A stretch of 64,000 nucleotides of DNA from NCBI GenBank assembly GCA_001632425.1, contig KV425602.1, positions 62,001 to 126,000 on the forward strand, given 5' to 3'. Positions 43,679 through 54,363 of this stretch are shown here, piece by piece (the first letter of the stretch is position 1; each line of letters starts with the position of its first letter). The notes beneath the pieces were generated by a model. It made no database searches, was not told where the DNA came from, and saw only the letters and a program-made list of their open reading frames with translations. The position numbers and the translations under genes were made by a program. This stretch comes from Neolentinus lepideus HHB14362 ss-1 (lineage: Eukaryota; Basidiomycota; Agaricomycetes; Gloeophyllales; Gloeophyllaceae).

Positions 43679-46289
43679 GTGGAGCGGACAGGAACTCTCA
43701 GACATCGTTAAGGACCTCGCGTTCTTTCGGTGAGAGGCTGTGGTCATAGATTTCACTCTGCTTTGCATGGTTGAGAAAACAGCTGATCGCCTAGAGTAAA
43801 GTCAATCATAAGGATAAGCAGAGGTAATACAGGTGGCATACTGGATATAACTCTAGGACCCGGTCGATCATGAGAAATGTCGATGACCATCTCGTATCGA
43901 CATCTCGGAGCAGCTCATTCTCTGGGAGATTAACATCAAAAAGATTGCCTTCATTTCCCTCCTGAATCGTCTTCTGGAAGTCAGTGCGGCGTTGATCTGA
44001 GGCTCGACAAGCGGTGACAAGAGAACGTGCACGTGCAACTGGATCCCCGTTGAGTGCCTCAAGGTACTCGTCATCATCAATGTCAGGTGCTACCACATTG
44101 GGCAATTCCATCATGTCACCGAGTTCATCGGGCAGTACTACTGTCGATCCACTAAGCACTTTGAGGGCAGTCTTGACGGCAATATTGATAACGTGTGGGA
44201 AGCACCTGCGAGTCATCAGTGAATGGAAGCCAACCCCATCCCGAGTGATCAGCATACCATACACGGTTCCCATTGTGGTCAAAGGGAATACCTAGCTCGG
44301 CTAGCTCAGTCTCGAGGTGTAGCATCATAGTGTCATTTTTGCTATCATTATCCATAGTTATCATGCCAATCTAAAAGACAAATAATGAGTGTTGACAGCT
44401 CATATATTAGCCACAAAATTACCTTTTTTTCAATACCCAAGTCTCGTAGAACATCCATAACTATACGTGCTATGTTCAAGCCCGCATGACCTCCAGTGAG
44501 GCAGCGGAATGCAATAAGGCGGCTCCGTAAGAGAAGGCGTCCCACTCGGTCTTTCGCCATGTAATGCACTGTGATGGCAAGATATGACCGAAGGCATTTG
44601 TCAGACCAAGAGTCCGTGGTCAGGGCAACCCAGCCAAGTGCTTGCTGCAGATCCATTAGTCGCAGGGTGATTCGATGATTATTAGATTATTTACCTGTAT
44701 ATCTTGCTTCATCTTGTTGTATTCTTCAGTAAACTTCTGGACTACAAGACGGCCGAGCTTCTTGCGGCTCGGGATATCATTATCGGTCAGTTCCGCACCG
44801 AGAAACAGCAGCAGGTCACGCAGTTCGGGGCTGTCAATGACATTGAGAGACTACAAAATCCAAGTTAGTCCCCATACACCGAAGTGCAAGTTATATTGTG
44901 TCAGAATACACACCTGATTGTCCACCGTGATCCACCGCACAAGTCGATTAAGAAACCCTTTCAGCGAGAAGGGCTCTCGCACAGACTGATTTTCTTCTCC
45001 GTTCATTGCTGGGCTTGCGAGGATTTCCCGCCAACCTTTGAGATGATTTGTGGTGACAATGTTACACCAAATCGAGCCGTGGTGCTTCTTGAGATGGTCA
45101 CGGATGGTTGAAGCCATGCCTGAGGTGCATTTCCAAGTGAACCAATTGCCCTTTTGCCTGCCAAAGAATAAGTTAGCTGAGTAGAGTCGTATTAAGGGAT
45201 CGAAGGACGTACTCGCATAACCGGCACACTACGAATGGTGCATCTGGCTTCATCCTGTACTCTGTATTGTCCACAGGCAGAGGGAGTGTTTCCGGTTTCT
45301 CCTTCGTGCCCACCGGCCGCATACAGAACCAGACATCAGAGGCACTCAGCTTCTCTGTGTTACGAGTCCCGTGACGCCGGATAAGAGAGCCATAGTAGGC
45401 AGGCTGCTGGCCTTCAGCATTGGAAACGTCACTAACGCCGTCATCCTCAGACTGCGTGATGGGCGTATTCATCGCTGCAGCTTGATCAGGCCCAACTCCG
45501 CAAACAGAAGCTGGGGCAAGGGTATTGTTCTCCTTTCCCTTGCCTCTCTTCGAAGCATGAGGTGCACCCGCGGCTTTCCTCTTGCGCTTCCGCAATTCGG
45601 GCTGTGCTACATTGACTGTACTGCTCGTGAAATCCTGTAGCACTTGAGTAGCTCCATGGTTGCCGGGAGCCAGAGAGGTCGGAGGTGGGAGCGAGACTTG
45701 GAACTGTCCAAATGAATGTGGGCTCGTTGCACCTTGCAGCTGAGGAAGAGGCCAATAAGGCGGAGGGTATGCATATGGCAGTGCTGCATTGGGCGGAGGG
45801 ACAGTCTGACTGTTCACAATCTCATTTGCAGGTCTAGGTACATTTGTCGATGGCCAACCGGTAGTGGTGGTAGCGCCATATGAATACTGAGAGCCAAATG
45901 AGCAAATGCAAGCCTTGGGGGTACTGCAAAAACAGGCTGGAGTGGCCATCAGGACGGATAGCGCACAGGTAGAGCTCACACATATTTATTCAGAGTTTTT
46001 TGGAATTTCTTAGAATTTTCTTTGTCGTCGAGGACTGCGTCCGACCGCGACCAGCATACAGTTCAGCCAGTAAGCGAGACGCGAGTCGCGCGACGCGTCC
46101 ACGTACACGTGCGACGTTTTCCCATTATGTACATCACGTGATTCTTATCAACACTTTGCAAAGTCTTCGAAGTGACTGATGATGACTTCAAAGCTGCACA
46201 AAGTCATCGCAATCTCGAAGTGGATTGAAGTCGACTTCGAAGGGCTTCACTTAGTGTCCAACACTAACTTGGCTTCAGTACTTAGTACT

Positions 46290-46700
46290 ACTGCCACCAC
46301 TAATTGTGATGTTGCCGCCCCTGCCTCTTCCGGCTGATAGTTTTTGTGTCGTTGATTCGCGTCCCTCCCAGGAGCACTCGCCAGACTGAACATCAATATC
46401 GATACCAAAGGATCCCATCAAGGCTATAGGTGAGGAGGACAATGCCAGATATGGCAAACTGCAGACTCGACCCAACCCTGCGCCGCATCGTCGAGACTGA
46501 ACGTAAATTTGTATCGCTTTGTTCTCCGTCGTACCACTACCTATGTTCAACAAGCCTCTCAACGCACCCTGCCACCTTCCGCATCCCCCCTCGAGAGGGA
46601 ATACGTGCAGGAGATGTTCCCCCACGCAGTGCCATTTTGTGAAGAGGTAGTTTCGCTCAACTATTGCGTATTATATAAAGCGCTCGCTAACCGATGTGAA
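46290..46700. repeat. U3 remnant: PPLPAD block and repeat R copy 6
   Basis: 46290-46440 carries a frameshifted copy of the PPLPAD...LARLNI block (+). 46450-46700 carries the reversed R core (aacgcaccctgccaccttcc). Together with 41158 leftward they form one unit split by the hAT element. Confidence 0.55.
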
Positions 46701-46779
46701 CGCTCACCTGGTAAGACAGACGCGCCCGATTCGAGCATGAGTAGTGAGAGTGCATTGACACCGTTCGCGAATCGCGATT

Positions 46780-47330
46780 TCGGTCATGCACACGTCCAGA
46801 GTAACGAGATGGAGCCTGGGTTCAAAGATCCAACAATTGGTTGAGACTTTGCCTTCCACAAGAGGGGGTTCGGTGGACGACTACCTTTGATGTGAACTTC
46901 CACTAATCAAATGAAGGTGAGGTCAGTGCACTGTACTATAATGCTATTTAGATATCAGAAACAAGACGTGGACGTACAGCGCTTTATTAATGTCTTCATG
47001 CGTCTTCTCAGATATTTAGAGGTACGATGGAGCCATAATTAGCATATTTCTATTCACTCCAAATAAATCCTCGTATTGCTGCATCACGAGGTGCGAGGTT
47101 GAGTAGAGTGGCCTGAGTTTCAGCAGCTGTGATGTGTTGGAGGTGGAAATCCGTGATACATGACGATCATGCGAACTCTGGATTCCAGAGTTTGCATGAT
47201 CATCATACACTTGAAGATCTCCAAGATGCATCTTTTATTCGAGTACTTGACTGTGTTGTCATTGATAAATTCTAGGAGCATAGTCTCGATAGGGCCAGTG
47301 TCCTCCGCTTTGGCTAGAACAATTAATGGT
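46780..47330 (-). pseudogene. Cyclin pseudogene between U3 and U4
   Basis: It contains the last-exon region (cagagtaacgagatggagcc, 46797 onward), the MQQYEDLFGVN block (YADFFGV in the intact gene) and LLKLRPLYSTSHL. The cyclin box is not readable. A 20-base inverted repeat (gatcatgcgaactctggatt / cagagtttgcatgatcatca) lies at about 47164-47208. Confidence 0.55.
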
Positions 47331-47745
47331 AGCTCGCGACACTGGCTCGACGGCGAGGAATATATGGAATACGTTCATGCCCAGGAATAATGCTTCCGGT
47401 ATCAGGATAAAGAATGCGAGATTGACTGCACTCTGAGTCAAAGTGCGAAAGTCTGTTGACAGGAGGACAGACCTGCTCTGGAAACGGCTGGTGTTGTTGA
47501 GTGGAGGGAGAGGAGATGAAAACCATCATACTGACCTCACGATAAACATCAAGTGGCCTTAATAAAATACTTCTCTCCATTCTTTGTTGAGAGTAAGGAG
47601 AATTGTAATTTCTTCCAACAAAGATGATTGCCGCAGACTTCATCTCGTCGTTTGGGGAATCGGTCGATGGGGGTCGTCTCATCTACTTGGCTGTAGAAGG
47701 CTTTCTCTTCGAACCAATGGCATTTCTAGATGTGTCCTTCCACGA
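47259..47745 (-). pseudogene. U4 downstream exon of the unknown gene
   Basis: After an acceptor (acatctag) the minus strand reads KCHWFEEKAFYSQVDETTPI, DRFPKRRDEV. A second block (TQSAVNLAFFI) matches ESVVNLAFLIHQN of U2 at 25450-25490. The copies differ by frameshifts and keep only short frames. No family recognised. Confidence 0.4.
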
Positions 47746-47949
47746 TATGGGGGTGGAGGAAACCAAATGCTTCCATCAAAGCGATGTCAGCAAACAAATA
47801 GATGTCCAAGGAAATATTGGCAAACCTCTCTGACAATCAATAAAGATGGTTGATACTCCAGCATAGTCAAAGTGGGCGAGGTCCATTATAGAGTCCATTA
47901 CAGGTCTTCCATTGAAGGATCCTAACTCCCTTTAACATGTAGGCTCCGC

Positions 47950-48616
47950 CTATTCTTCGTCTAAACATGACATGGAAATTTTGCGAGCCGGGGTCACTAA
48001 TATCTCTTTACATGTCGAATGACCGATATGTAAGGATGTGATCAAGCTGTATTGATCCCAGTTCGACTTGACGGTTGGTGCGGGTGCGGGCGTGGTGTCA
48101 TTCATGTTGTTGTTCTCGGACACCGTGTCATTTGACGTAGTCACATCGAAATAGGATGAAAGCGTTTTTGGGGTGCGTGATGTGGGTGGCGCGTGTATAT
48201 CTCCCAAAACGAGACTTTGCCAGTCTTGTTCGAAAGCTTTGCCTTCCACGGCACCTACGCCAGAGCCTGAAGTAGGAGAAGTTGTGACCGACCGTAAGCC
48301 AATATTCAAAAAAGGAGAAAATTGGGCATACCGCGATAACTCTTGGCTCCGAAGCATCCCACTTCAAAAAATGTTGGAGGGCGGTATGGCTCCAGCAGGC
48401 CCAGCAATTGAGTCTTGATGTTGTGGAAGTCTTCTCCTCTGGGTCACTATTGGTTAGAAGACAGAGCGCTATATGCGCCCGAGACCCGAGAAGCTTCGAC
48501 ATAGTCATGGGAGTGCTTTGACGTGATGAACTGGGGTACCATCGCTCAGCGACGAGTCTCGTCAGCAGCTCAAGGAGAACTTGGTAATTAGCGCTGGCAG
48601 AAGATTGAGACATCAT
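47950..48616 (-). CDS. Unknown gene of unit U4, possibly frameshifted
   Basis: Exon 1 starts MMSQSSASANYQVLLELL and aligns with MPLPSSGLVRLRELLARR of U2. A second frame runs DFHNIKTQLLGLLEPYRPPT, FFEVGCFGAKSYRG. An intron with good sites (GTATGC...TTCAG) joins it in frame to SGVGAVEGKAFEQDWQSLVL, GDIHAPPTSRTPKTLSSYFD, and a Ser/Thr/Asn/Pro-rich tail ending at 47950. The link between the first two frames needs an unrecognised intron or a frameshift. It lies just after the shared upstream motif. No known domain. Confidence 0.35.
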
Positions 48617-48784
48617 TTTGCGGCAAGGTTAGTGTTCTTGAGTGATCGTGATTCAAAAAGAGATATAGTACCATCGACAGCGAGCGCCCGGTTTCATGGG
48701 ATATCCGCGAAAGCTGCTGCCATTATAAGGAGATTTCGCTCGAGTACGTATGTGCTCCCCTTTTTCCGGCTGAAAGTAAATGTA

Positions 48785-49322
48785 TCAAAGATTCATTGAC
48801 AGAAACAATCTCTTTGAATCGGAGGGCTTCAATGCAGGGTACAAAGAGCCGGCGCTGTCTTTGATCATTGTTTTTGTTAGAGGGTAGCGAGTAGAATCCC
48901 ATCGAGTGGCATGTCTACCGCAGCGAACAATGGATCTCACATATGCTTTGATCATAACAGATTCAAAGATATGTTTCACACCTTTTTACATGTTCCACTG
49001 CGCAGGAACATCTCATTTCGCGTCAAATATCGGGACGAGTCTGAGGCGTGTCGACTTGGGACGTCGATCAATGCAACAGAAAGAGAAATAGAACTTGTAT
49101 GACCAGTATCGTGTCGAGCTCAGCGAAGAATACGACAGGGTCACGGCACAGTTGTACAAGATACATTATTATGCGGCTGTCCAGGTCGCTGTACCAGGTA
49201 GTCCTCTGTTACGAAATCATCGCTCAGCTGGACTGACAATTACCCTAGAATGTCCTTACTCACAGCTTGACGGGACCGTGACAAATCTCGCTGTAACCTT
49301 CATCAGAGATCTCCTGTGCTGA
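48785..49322 (+). pseudogene. Decayed ORF family 'RLPRRT..CFTPLY', U4 copy
   Basis: It carries YQRFIDRNNLFE, VACLPQRTM, ICFTPFYMFHCAG and INATEREIELV, with stops between. In a second frame a 75-residue stretch stays open (YDQYRVELSEEYDRVTAQLY ... TLECPYSQLDGTVTNLAV). The ancestral frame is uncertain. Confidence 0.4.
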
Positions 49323-49512
49323 AGCAGACAGATGGAGGACCTAAGCAAAGGAATGTTGCAGCTGGACCAGCCCGGAGAGTTACACACCATTTTCTAGAGG
49401 TAACTGATGAACCAAGTCGAATGAAGCAACTTTAACGACGAGCGGAACGTATCTGGACTAACTTAACATCCAATACCACGCACTCGGATTAGAGCCGGCG
49501 GATATGATATAG

Positions 49513-49803
49513 TCATCTTCGAAAGATCTCATTTACTGCAGAAGTTGCGGGAGTTTCGCTGAAGGAGATTCTTCCACGCACCGAGATGATCAATAGCTCA
49601 CTCTTATCTGGCCCATCTGAACAAACCATTGCGCTCTCTCGCAGTCCAACCCTTCGAGAGTAGACCCGACTCTCAAGACCCAAGCGAGAAACTCGGGGCT
49701 GTCGGGAATGGAGGGGAGAAGAGGAAGAGGGAGGTGGCGCAAGAGAGATAATAGCCATACATGCAGCATATCGGTGACGGGAAGTGAGGTGAGGCGAAAG
49801 CAC
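49513..49803 (-). CDS. Hypothetical 96-residue ORF of unit U4
   Basis: The frame ends SELLIISVRGRISFSETPAT, SAVNEIFRR and a stop, matching the end of the U2 ORF at 24051-24350 residue by residue with a few changes. The N-terminal part is Ser/Pro-rich and not conserved. It may be a terminal exon of an unknown gene. Confidence 0.35.
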   Translation of the reverse strand: MLSPHLTSRHRYAACMAIISLAPPPSSSSPLHSRQPRVSRLGLESRVYSRRVGLRESAMVCSDGPDKSELLIISVRGRISFSETPATSAVNEIFRR

Positions 49804-50276
49804 GGCGGATATATATGCAATATCGCGGAGACGCCCTCAACCCCTCGATATATAATATATATCCAGCTCTGCTCGTCTGTCCCAGAGAGAGGAAGGTGAG
49901 AGGAGAGCGGATCCAGTTGTGCCTGATATTCTGGTCTCTCCACGCGTATCGAGGAAGATGAAGGTGATCCGGAGGGAGAGGAAACGTAGATTATGGAGCA
50001 GGAGGTACGAACGCGCGAGGACAAGCTGAAGAGGACATGTCACGAACGTGCAGGCCTCTGTAATTCTCTTCCAGCTCCCCGCTTAGTCCTCAAAAGAGAA
50101 AGGACAGCGTGCTGCGACGCCTCGCCGGAGGGAAAGCGACTGGGAACGTCTTCGTCTCGCCATCTCCCATCAGAGTTATGGTTGCGATCTCGTAGGCGGA
50201 AGGGGAGACCACTAGATCTTAGATGGAGGAAAGAAAAGAGGAGGGTACAAAGAAAGAGAAAGAAGACCATACTCAC

Positions 50277-50403
50277 TATCTGCGTCGCCATACACATCAA
50301 AATCGTTGTTCCCCGTCTTCGGATGCACATGTCCGTTCATGTTTTTCTCGTTGGTGACCACTGTCAGGTCGGTGCGCCGCTCGTGGGTGCCGTCTACCGC
50401 CAT
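50277..50403 (-). pseudogene. U4 orphan transporter exon 1, still open
   Basis: The frame MAVDGTHERRTDLTVVTNEK, NMNGHVHPKTGNNDFDVYGD is open to a GTGAGT donor in the same phase as the intact exon 1 (127 bases). The promoter block upstream also matches. The other transporter exons are missing. Confidence 0.7.
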
Positions 50404-50890
50404 GGTGATCTAAACCCGCGCGATCGTATTTGTACTGGGCGATCGAGGCGGTGGGTATATGCAGGCAACGCACCCCGCGATGAAGTGATCCAGAGGCGCG
50501 GGTGCGCTGGCGTGCTGCCTGGGCCGACATAACGCAGCAAGTGAGCGAGCAAGAACGAACGTCGCCGCCAGCTGTACAGCCACTTGTCCTTGATCAAGAT
50601 CTTCAGAGACTACCGAAAGCGCGTACATATCTTCGTGAACGCCAAGTCGGTACGCAGAGTGAAATGGATTATATGCGCGTGACCAACTCAAGGTTCGCCT
50701 CAGCCTGCTCAGGGTCCGCCTTAAAAAGCGAAGGGAGACCACTCGCAGCGTATAATGTGTCGAGGAACTCAACACTCAGATGTGAGACATTTTGTTTTAT
50801 TATAAGAAAGTATTATGGCGTAGCCTTCTTCAGGACTTTGCGTGGGCGATAGTGAGACAAAAATAACCGCTCTTGTACCTTGAACGTTCA

Positions 50891-50974
50891 TGGACACTAC
50901 CGGAATTGAACCGGTCCCCTCCCGCATACTACGCAATGCTAAGCGGGCGTGATAACCAACTACACCAAGTGCCC
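50891..50974 (-). tRNA. tRNA-Ala (AGC) with intron
   Basis: On the minus strand the acceptor arms GGGCACT/AGTGTCC pair with G3:U70 and discriminator A. Anticodon AGC lies in the CCCGC/GCGGG stem-loop with an intron of about 10 bases after position 37. A and B boxes are intact. The mature sequence is the same as that at 18357-18444; only the introns differ. A T-run follows at about 50865. Confidence 0.93.
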
Positions 50975-50999
50975 TTACTCTTGTTTTTAAAAGAGGTTT

Positions 51000-51620
51000 A
51001 TGCTGTGGAACGGCAGATTCTGTGTAAAGAAACGCACGCAATCCTTCGATCCGCAATTTTCCTTCTCTCTCCCAACAACCTCTCCGTATACTAGGATCGG
51101 CATACACAGTTGGCCGTCAACTTCAGACTGCATATGCACCGGCCTCGTCGACATCGCCTCTACCCTCTGGTATTCGATATCACCAACGCCCGTCGAGGCG
51201 CATATCTAACCAGCGGCCATCGTGCGTGCTGGCAGTTGGCTAGAGCTGTGGGTAGACATACCGAGCGTTATCTCCTTGTCTCGACTCCTTACACATCACT
51301 TGGCCGGAGCTGGAGGTTGTATGTGCGTCCCTGCTGACTTGGGGTTCGGTGCACACATTGGAGGGAGATGGGTCTCAACTTCTCGGGGGAACCGTCGTCG
51401 TCGTCATCGTCATCGGAACCCATCGCCATCCATCTCCATCGCTCTTGGCTGAACGACCGACGCTGCCATCGCTCTCCGCAGACCTCTCCGTCCATCGTCA
51501 ACGTATGGTATCTTCGGGTCCCTGCCTATCTTTCTTGGATAGACCGTCCGGATATATGGCTCTAGTAGTACTTCCTAGCACTTGCTTATCCTTAACACTG
51601 ACATTAATCTGACATCTGAC
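51000..51620. other. Inner arm flank, no gene recognised
   Basis: Part of this (around 51080-51260) matches 18080-18250 in reverse (tgcatatgcaccggcctcgt, gccaactgccagcacg). The rest is low-complexity (tcgtcgtcgtcatcgtcatc). I see no supported gene. Confidence 0.4.
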
Positions 51621-51639
51621 ACTTCTTTCTCCTAAACCG

Positions 51640-51720
51640 CTCGACTCCTCACCTCCACTTAACCACTCGACCCCTCACCTCCACTTAATCGCTCGACCCC
51701 TCTCTCTCCTTAACCTCTCG
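51640..51720. repeat. About 28-bp tandem repeat
   Basis: The unit ctcgacccctcacctccact plus taa(c/t)c(g/a) repeats about three times. Confidence 0.75.
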
Positions 51721-51788
51721 ACGCTCGATACTTCTTTCCTCCTGAACCACAACACTTGACACTTGCTTTTCCTCATCGTTGTGAGAGT

Positions 51789-51965
51789 TCCTGGTCGATC
51801 GGTGTGTGAGTCCTTGGTCTATCGATGTGCGACTCCTTGGTCTATCGATGTGCGACTCCTTGGTCTATCAGTGTTAGATCCTCTAGTGTCTCGTTGGGCG
51901 ACTCTCTGGTATAGCGATGTGTGAGCCCCTGGTCTGGCGGTGTACGATTCTCTGGTCTAGCGATA
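51789..51965. repeat. 23-bp minisatellite
   Basis: The unit tccttggtctatcgatgtgc plus gac repeats at least six times with drift (gtgtgagtccttgg, gcgactccttgg, ctctctggtatagcg). No gene overlaps it. Confidence 0.85.
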
Positions 51966-52219
51966 AGCAACTCTCCGTTTCTCGTTTGCTGGTCACTGGC
52001 GCGGCACCGACAAGCGCAGTTCAACCTTCGTCTCTACCCGCCCTTGCTCCTACCCCATCGAAGTGTGCTGCCCTCTTTCTGTGTCTCTCTCTACCTAATT
52101 TCTCCTATGGAGGGAGCTGTGCTTGATAGACTTGTCGTGCGTGGTACTGCTGTCTTTCGCGGGAGACTGAGCCTAGAACGTCGTCCCATCATCCCAGCGC
52201 CTCCCCACATGCGCGAAGA

Positions 52220-52680
52220 AGAAGTTTGCCCTTAGCGTTGAACCACCGCGCCCATGGTCTGGGAGAACGAAAGCGCGAGGTTGTACGTTTCTTCATCTTG
52301 TAGTATGCAGGATAGTTGCAACGGTCTACCACGGCTCTCGCGCCTCCATTTCCGTCCGTGCTTACTGTACTCGCCGGGACGATATTTGACGCACCGACGT
52401 TGGGAACGTGGGGCTTTCACTTCCTATCCTCGAGTGCCAGGTGACCAGGACCGAACGTCGCAAACCAGTCGACATTATAAACTCAGCTTGTCGAGGTGAA
52501 AGATGTCCGATCCTACAGTTCGCAGGTACGGCCGGGGGTAATACTCCCTGACACTGGACCGGGGTGTATACCAGCCCAGGGCGGTCTCGCCATATCTGCT
52601 CCATCTTGATAATTGGGAAGGTCAGGCTCGCAGTTGGCAACTTCACTTCACACGGCGTCTCCTTTTGAACTCTCGGGCGA
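52220..52680. repeat. Inverted partner of 15960-16440
   Basis: ccatggtctgggagaacgaa at 52252 and following blocks match the inverse of about 16270 and flanks. The frame MVWENESAR...LPRLSRL occurs in both, but without a recognised product. Confidence 0.55.
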
Positions 52681-52689
52681 TGCAAATCC

Positions 52690-53230
52690 GACAATGTTCA
52701 CGGCTCAGTTCACTCCTGTATGGTCACACTTCGTTGCGAAATCTTTGCTTTCCATCCTGATCACTTCATTCACGAGCCAAGTTCTTCGCTATCACTGATA
52801 CAAGATTAATAACTTATCTCCACGGTCTAACTCAGCCAGTATTCTCAGGTCCGTTTAGTCGCGGCCGTACTCTGCCTCGCAACAATCCTCCTCGTCGTAC
52901 TACCTATACTGGGTGAGCTGCCTCCGAGCAGGATCAACGCACCCGGCCACCTCCTTCCTCAGTCCCCGTCGAGAGAGACGACGCATCGGGTGACGTCCGA
53001 CGGCGTGGTGCCATTTGGTGAAGAGGAAGTAGGAATCGAAGATGCTTGTGGGTGGTTTCGTTAAGTGCTCTCTAACCGATGTGCGCGGGCGCGGGCGAGA
53101 TGTGCGCTGTTGGTGATCTTGGTTACGGAGATGTGCCAGTGGCCAGGACCGGCTCTGGATAAACAAGGCGAAGTAGAGGGGAGTGAGTGGAGAGGGAGCA
53201 TTTGTTCCTGACCGACGATATCGGGCTGAG
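52690..53230 (-). repeat. Repeat R, copy 7 (full length)
   Basis: The reverse complement aligns with copies 1 and 2 from the ccactcactcccctctact region to the tatcagtgatagcgaagaac region. Its core is at about 52920-52975. Confidence 0.8.
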
Positions 53231-54330
53231 AGCACGAGTTGTGGACGACGTTCTGGAATACCGAATGCCCCACTCCATATCAGTACATCACTCGTACCCA
53301 GTCGGCTGTGCACAACGTCGTATTCACCAGTGGCACGTCGGGAATCTGTTAGTCCGTCAACAGTCCATGCACATCGAGACCGTCCGTTCCATCCAAAGCG
53401 TTGACACCGTCTTGTCCCAGTTGATATTCACGCTCCCACTCTTCGTCATCCGTGATGGAAGGTCAAATTCCATCACGGATGAAGGAGGGCGGTACGTGAG
53501 GGACGTGCCGGGCTTAGCTTGAGGTTAAAGGGAGAATCGGCCATGCAAGGATGTATATGCGTGCCAAGCAGAACCTCCGTCGGGAGAGTTGTCTGTGTCC
53601 GTCGAAGGTGAGTTGGCAGGGTTCAGGGCGCGAGGAACGGGCAAGGGCGAGAGGCAGGAGATATAGCAACAGCTCGATTGAGGGGAGAACCATCGCCGGG
53701 CAGAGAGCTGTGCGAGGTGATGAGAGCGATTGAGGAAGGAACCATCACCAGGCAGAGCGCTGTGCGAGTTGACCAGATTTCCTGGATATTTATGTGACGA
53801 GGTTGACGTGAGGGGGGTCTTCTTACGGTTTGTCATAAGACTTGGCCACGGGGATCTGGTTTCATGTACGTTGGCTGCTTTTGTCTCCTTGCTGCATTGG
53901 CAATCTCATTGTGCGCTCCAGATTCCACGCATGCGTCTTTCGGCGCTGATATAGTGTGACCTGGCGATGAATAAAGAGATGAAGAAGGGGCTGCCACCAG
54001 ATGCAGAGGATTCGAAGAAGAGCGAAGCCAAGCGCGCAGAATCGTCGACCGCCGACCAGACTATCTGCCGTCTGCATTCAAAATCCAAGTTTTCGAGGGG
54101 TGGATAATTTTGACGATATGTTTGGGAACACAGAGGTCATTGCCTGTATGCGTACATCGCGTGCACCCAGTCGACCGAACATGTCGTCATGTTCACGAGT
54201 GTTGGTATCTCTTAGTCCATCGGCAGTTTGCTCACATCGGTCGTCCCAATCCAGTTTCAGATCGTCCCCTCCCAGTCCATCTTGACACTTCCGTTTCGAC
54301 CCTGAACAAATAGTGCCATATAACCTTCCA
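53230..54330 (-). repeat. Inner arm, diverged partner of 14300-15230
   Basis: The reverse strand matches 14300-15230 at moderate identity. It has an extra tandem copy of the ctctgcccggcgatggttc segment (53690-53760) and an extra 20 bases just inside the outer-arm boundary. Frames are interrupted. Confidence 0.6.
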
Positions 54331-54363
54331 ACAGAGGCCAGCGTACCGACGAGAAGATCGTGA

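Larger units (their letters stand above)
41396..45979 (-). pseudogene. hAT transposase, inactivated by a stop and an insertion
   Basis: The N-terminus is Pro/Gln-rich, followed by a basic stretch (RKRKRKAAG, SKRGKGKE). A BED-type zinc finger is split by an intron (VCRLC ... IRDHLKKHHGS). The RNase-H-like core gives WVALTTDSWSD with the first Asp, and IGMITMDNDSKND with the second, then RCFPHVINIAVKTALK and DVDTRWSSTFLMIDRVLEL. After KEREVLNDV comes a TGA (43698-43700) where the family has a sense codon, then EFLSAP, then foreign DNA (42549-43678), then HTVQEVLSAEKTPT. The C-terminal dimerisation domain is complete: YPLLYRVALDILPVQASAVP, CERVFSSSGETDDARRSRLS. Several 50-base introns are readable. 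An active protein is unlikely unless the insertion is spliced out. Confidence 0.85.
41166..46266 (-). mobile_element. hAT transposon, 5,101 bp
   Basis: The ends are inverted repeats TAGTGTTGGACACTAAGTGA, flanked by the perfect 8-bp duplication typical of hAT. Subterminal regions are full of cttcgaag and gaagtc repeats on both sides, likely transposase-binding sites. One split transposase gene fills it on the minus strand, interrupted by a 1.13-kb insertion. Confidence 0.93.
41158..46274. repeat. 8-bp target duplication around the hAT element
   Basis: ACTTGGCT occurs at 41158-41165 and 46267-46274, immediately outside the element ends. Joining the flanks restores the sequence seen in U2 (aagttcgactc...) and in the transporter promoter region (acaagtttgagttgg). 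Confidence 0.9.

Noticed and set aside
43686..43700. Reading the 1.13-kb insertion in the transposase as a normal intron
   Set aside because: A GT donor placed to avoid the TGA does not keep the frame with any acceptor I tried near 42545, and other introns of the gene are about 50 bases. I kept it as an insertion but cannot exclude a long intron.
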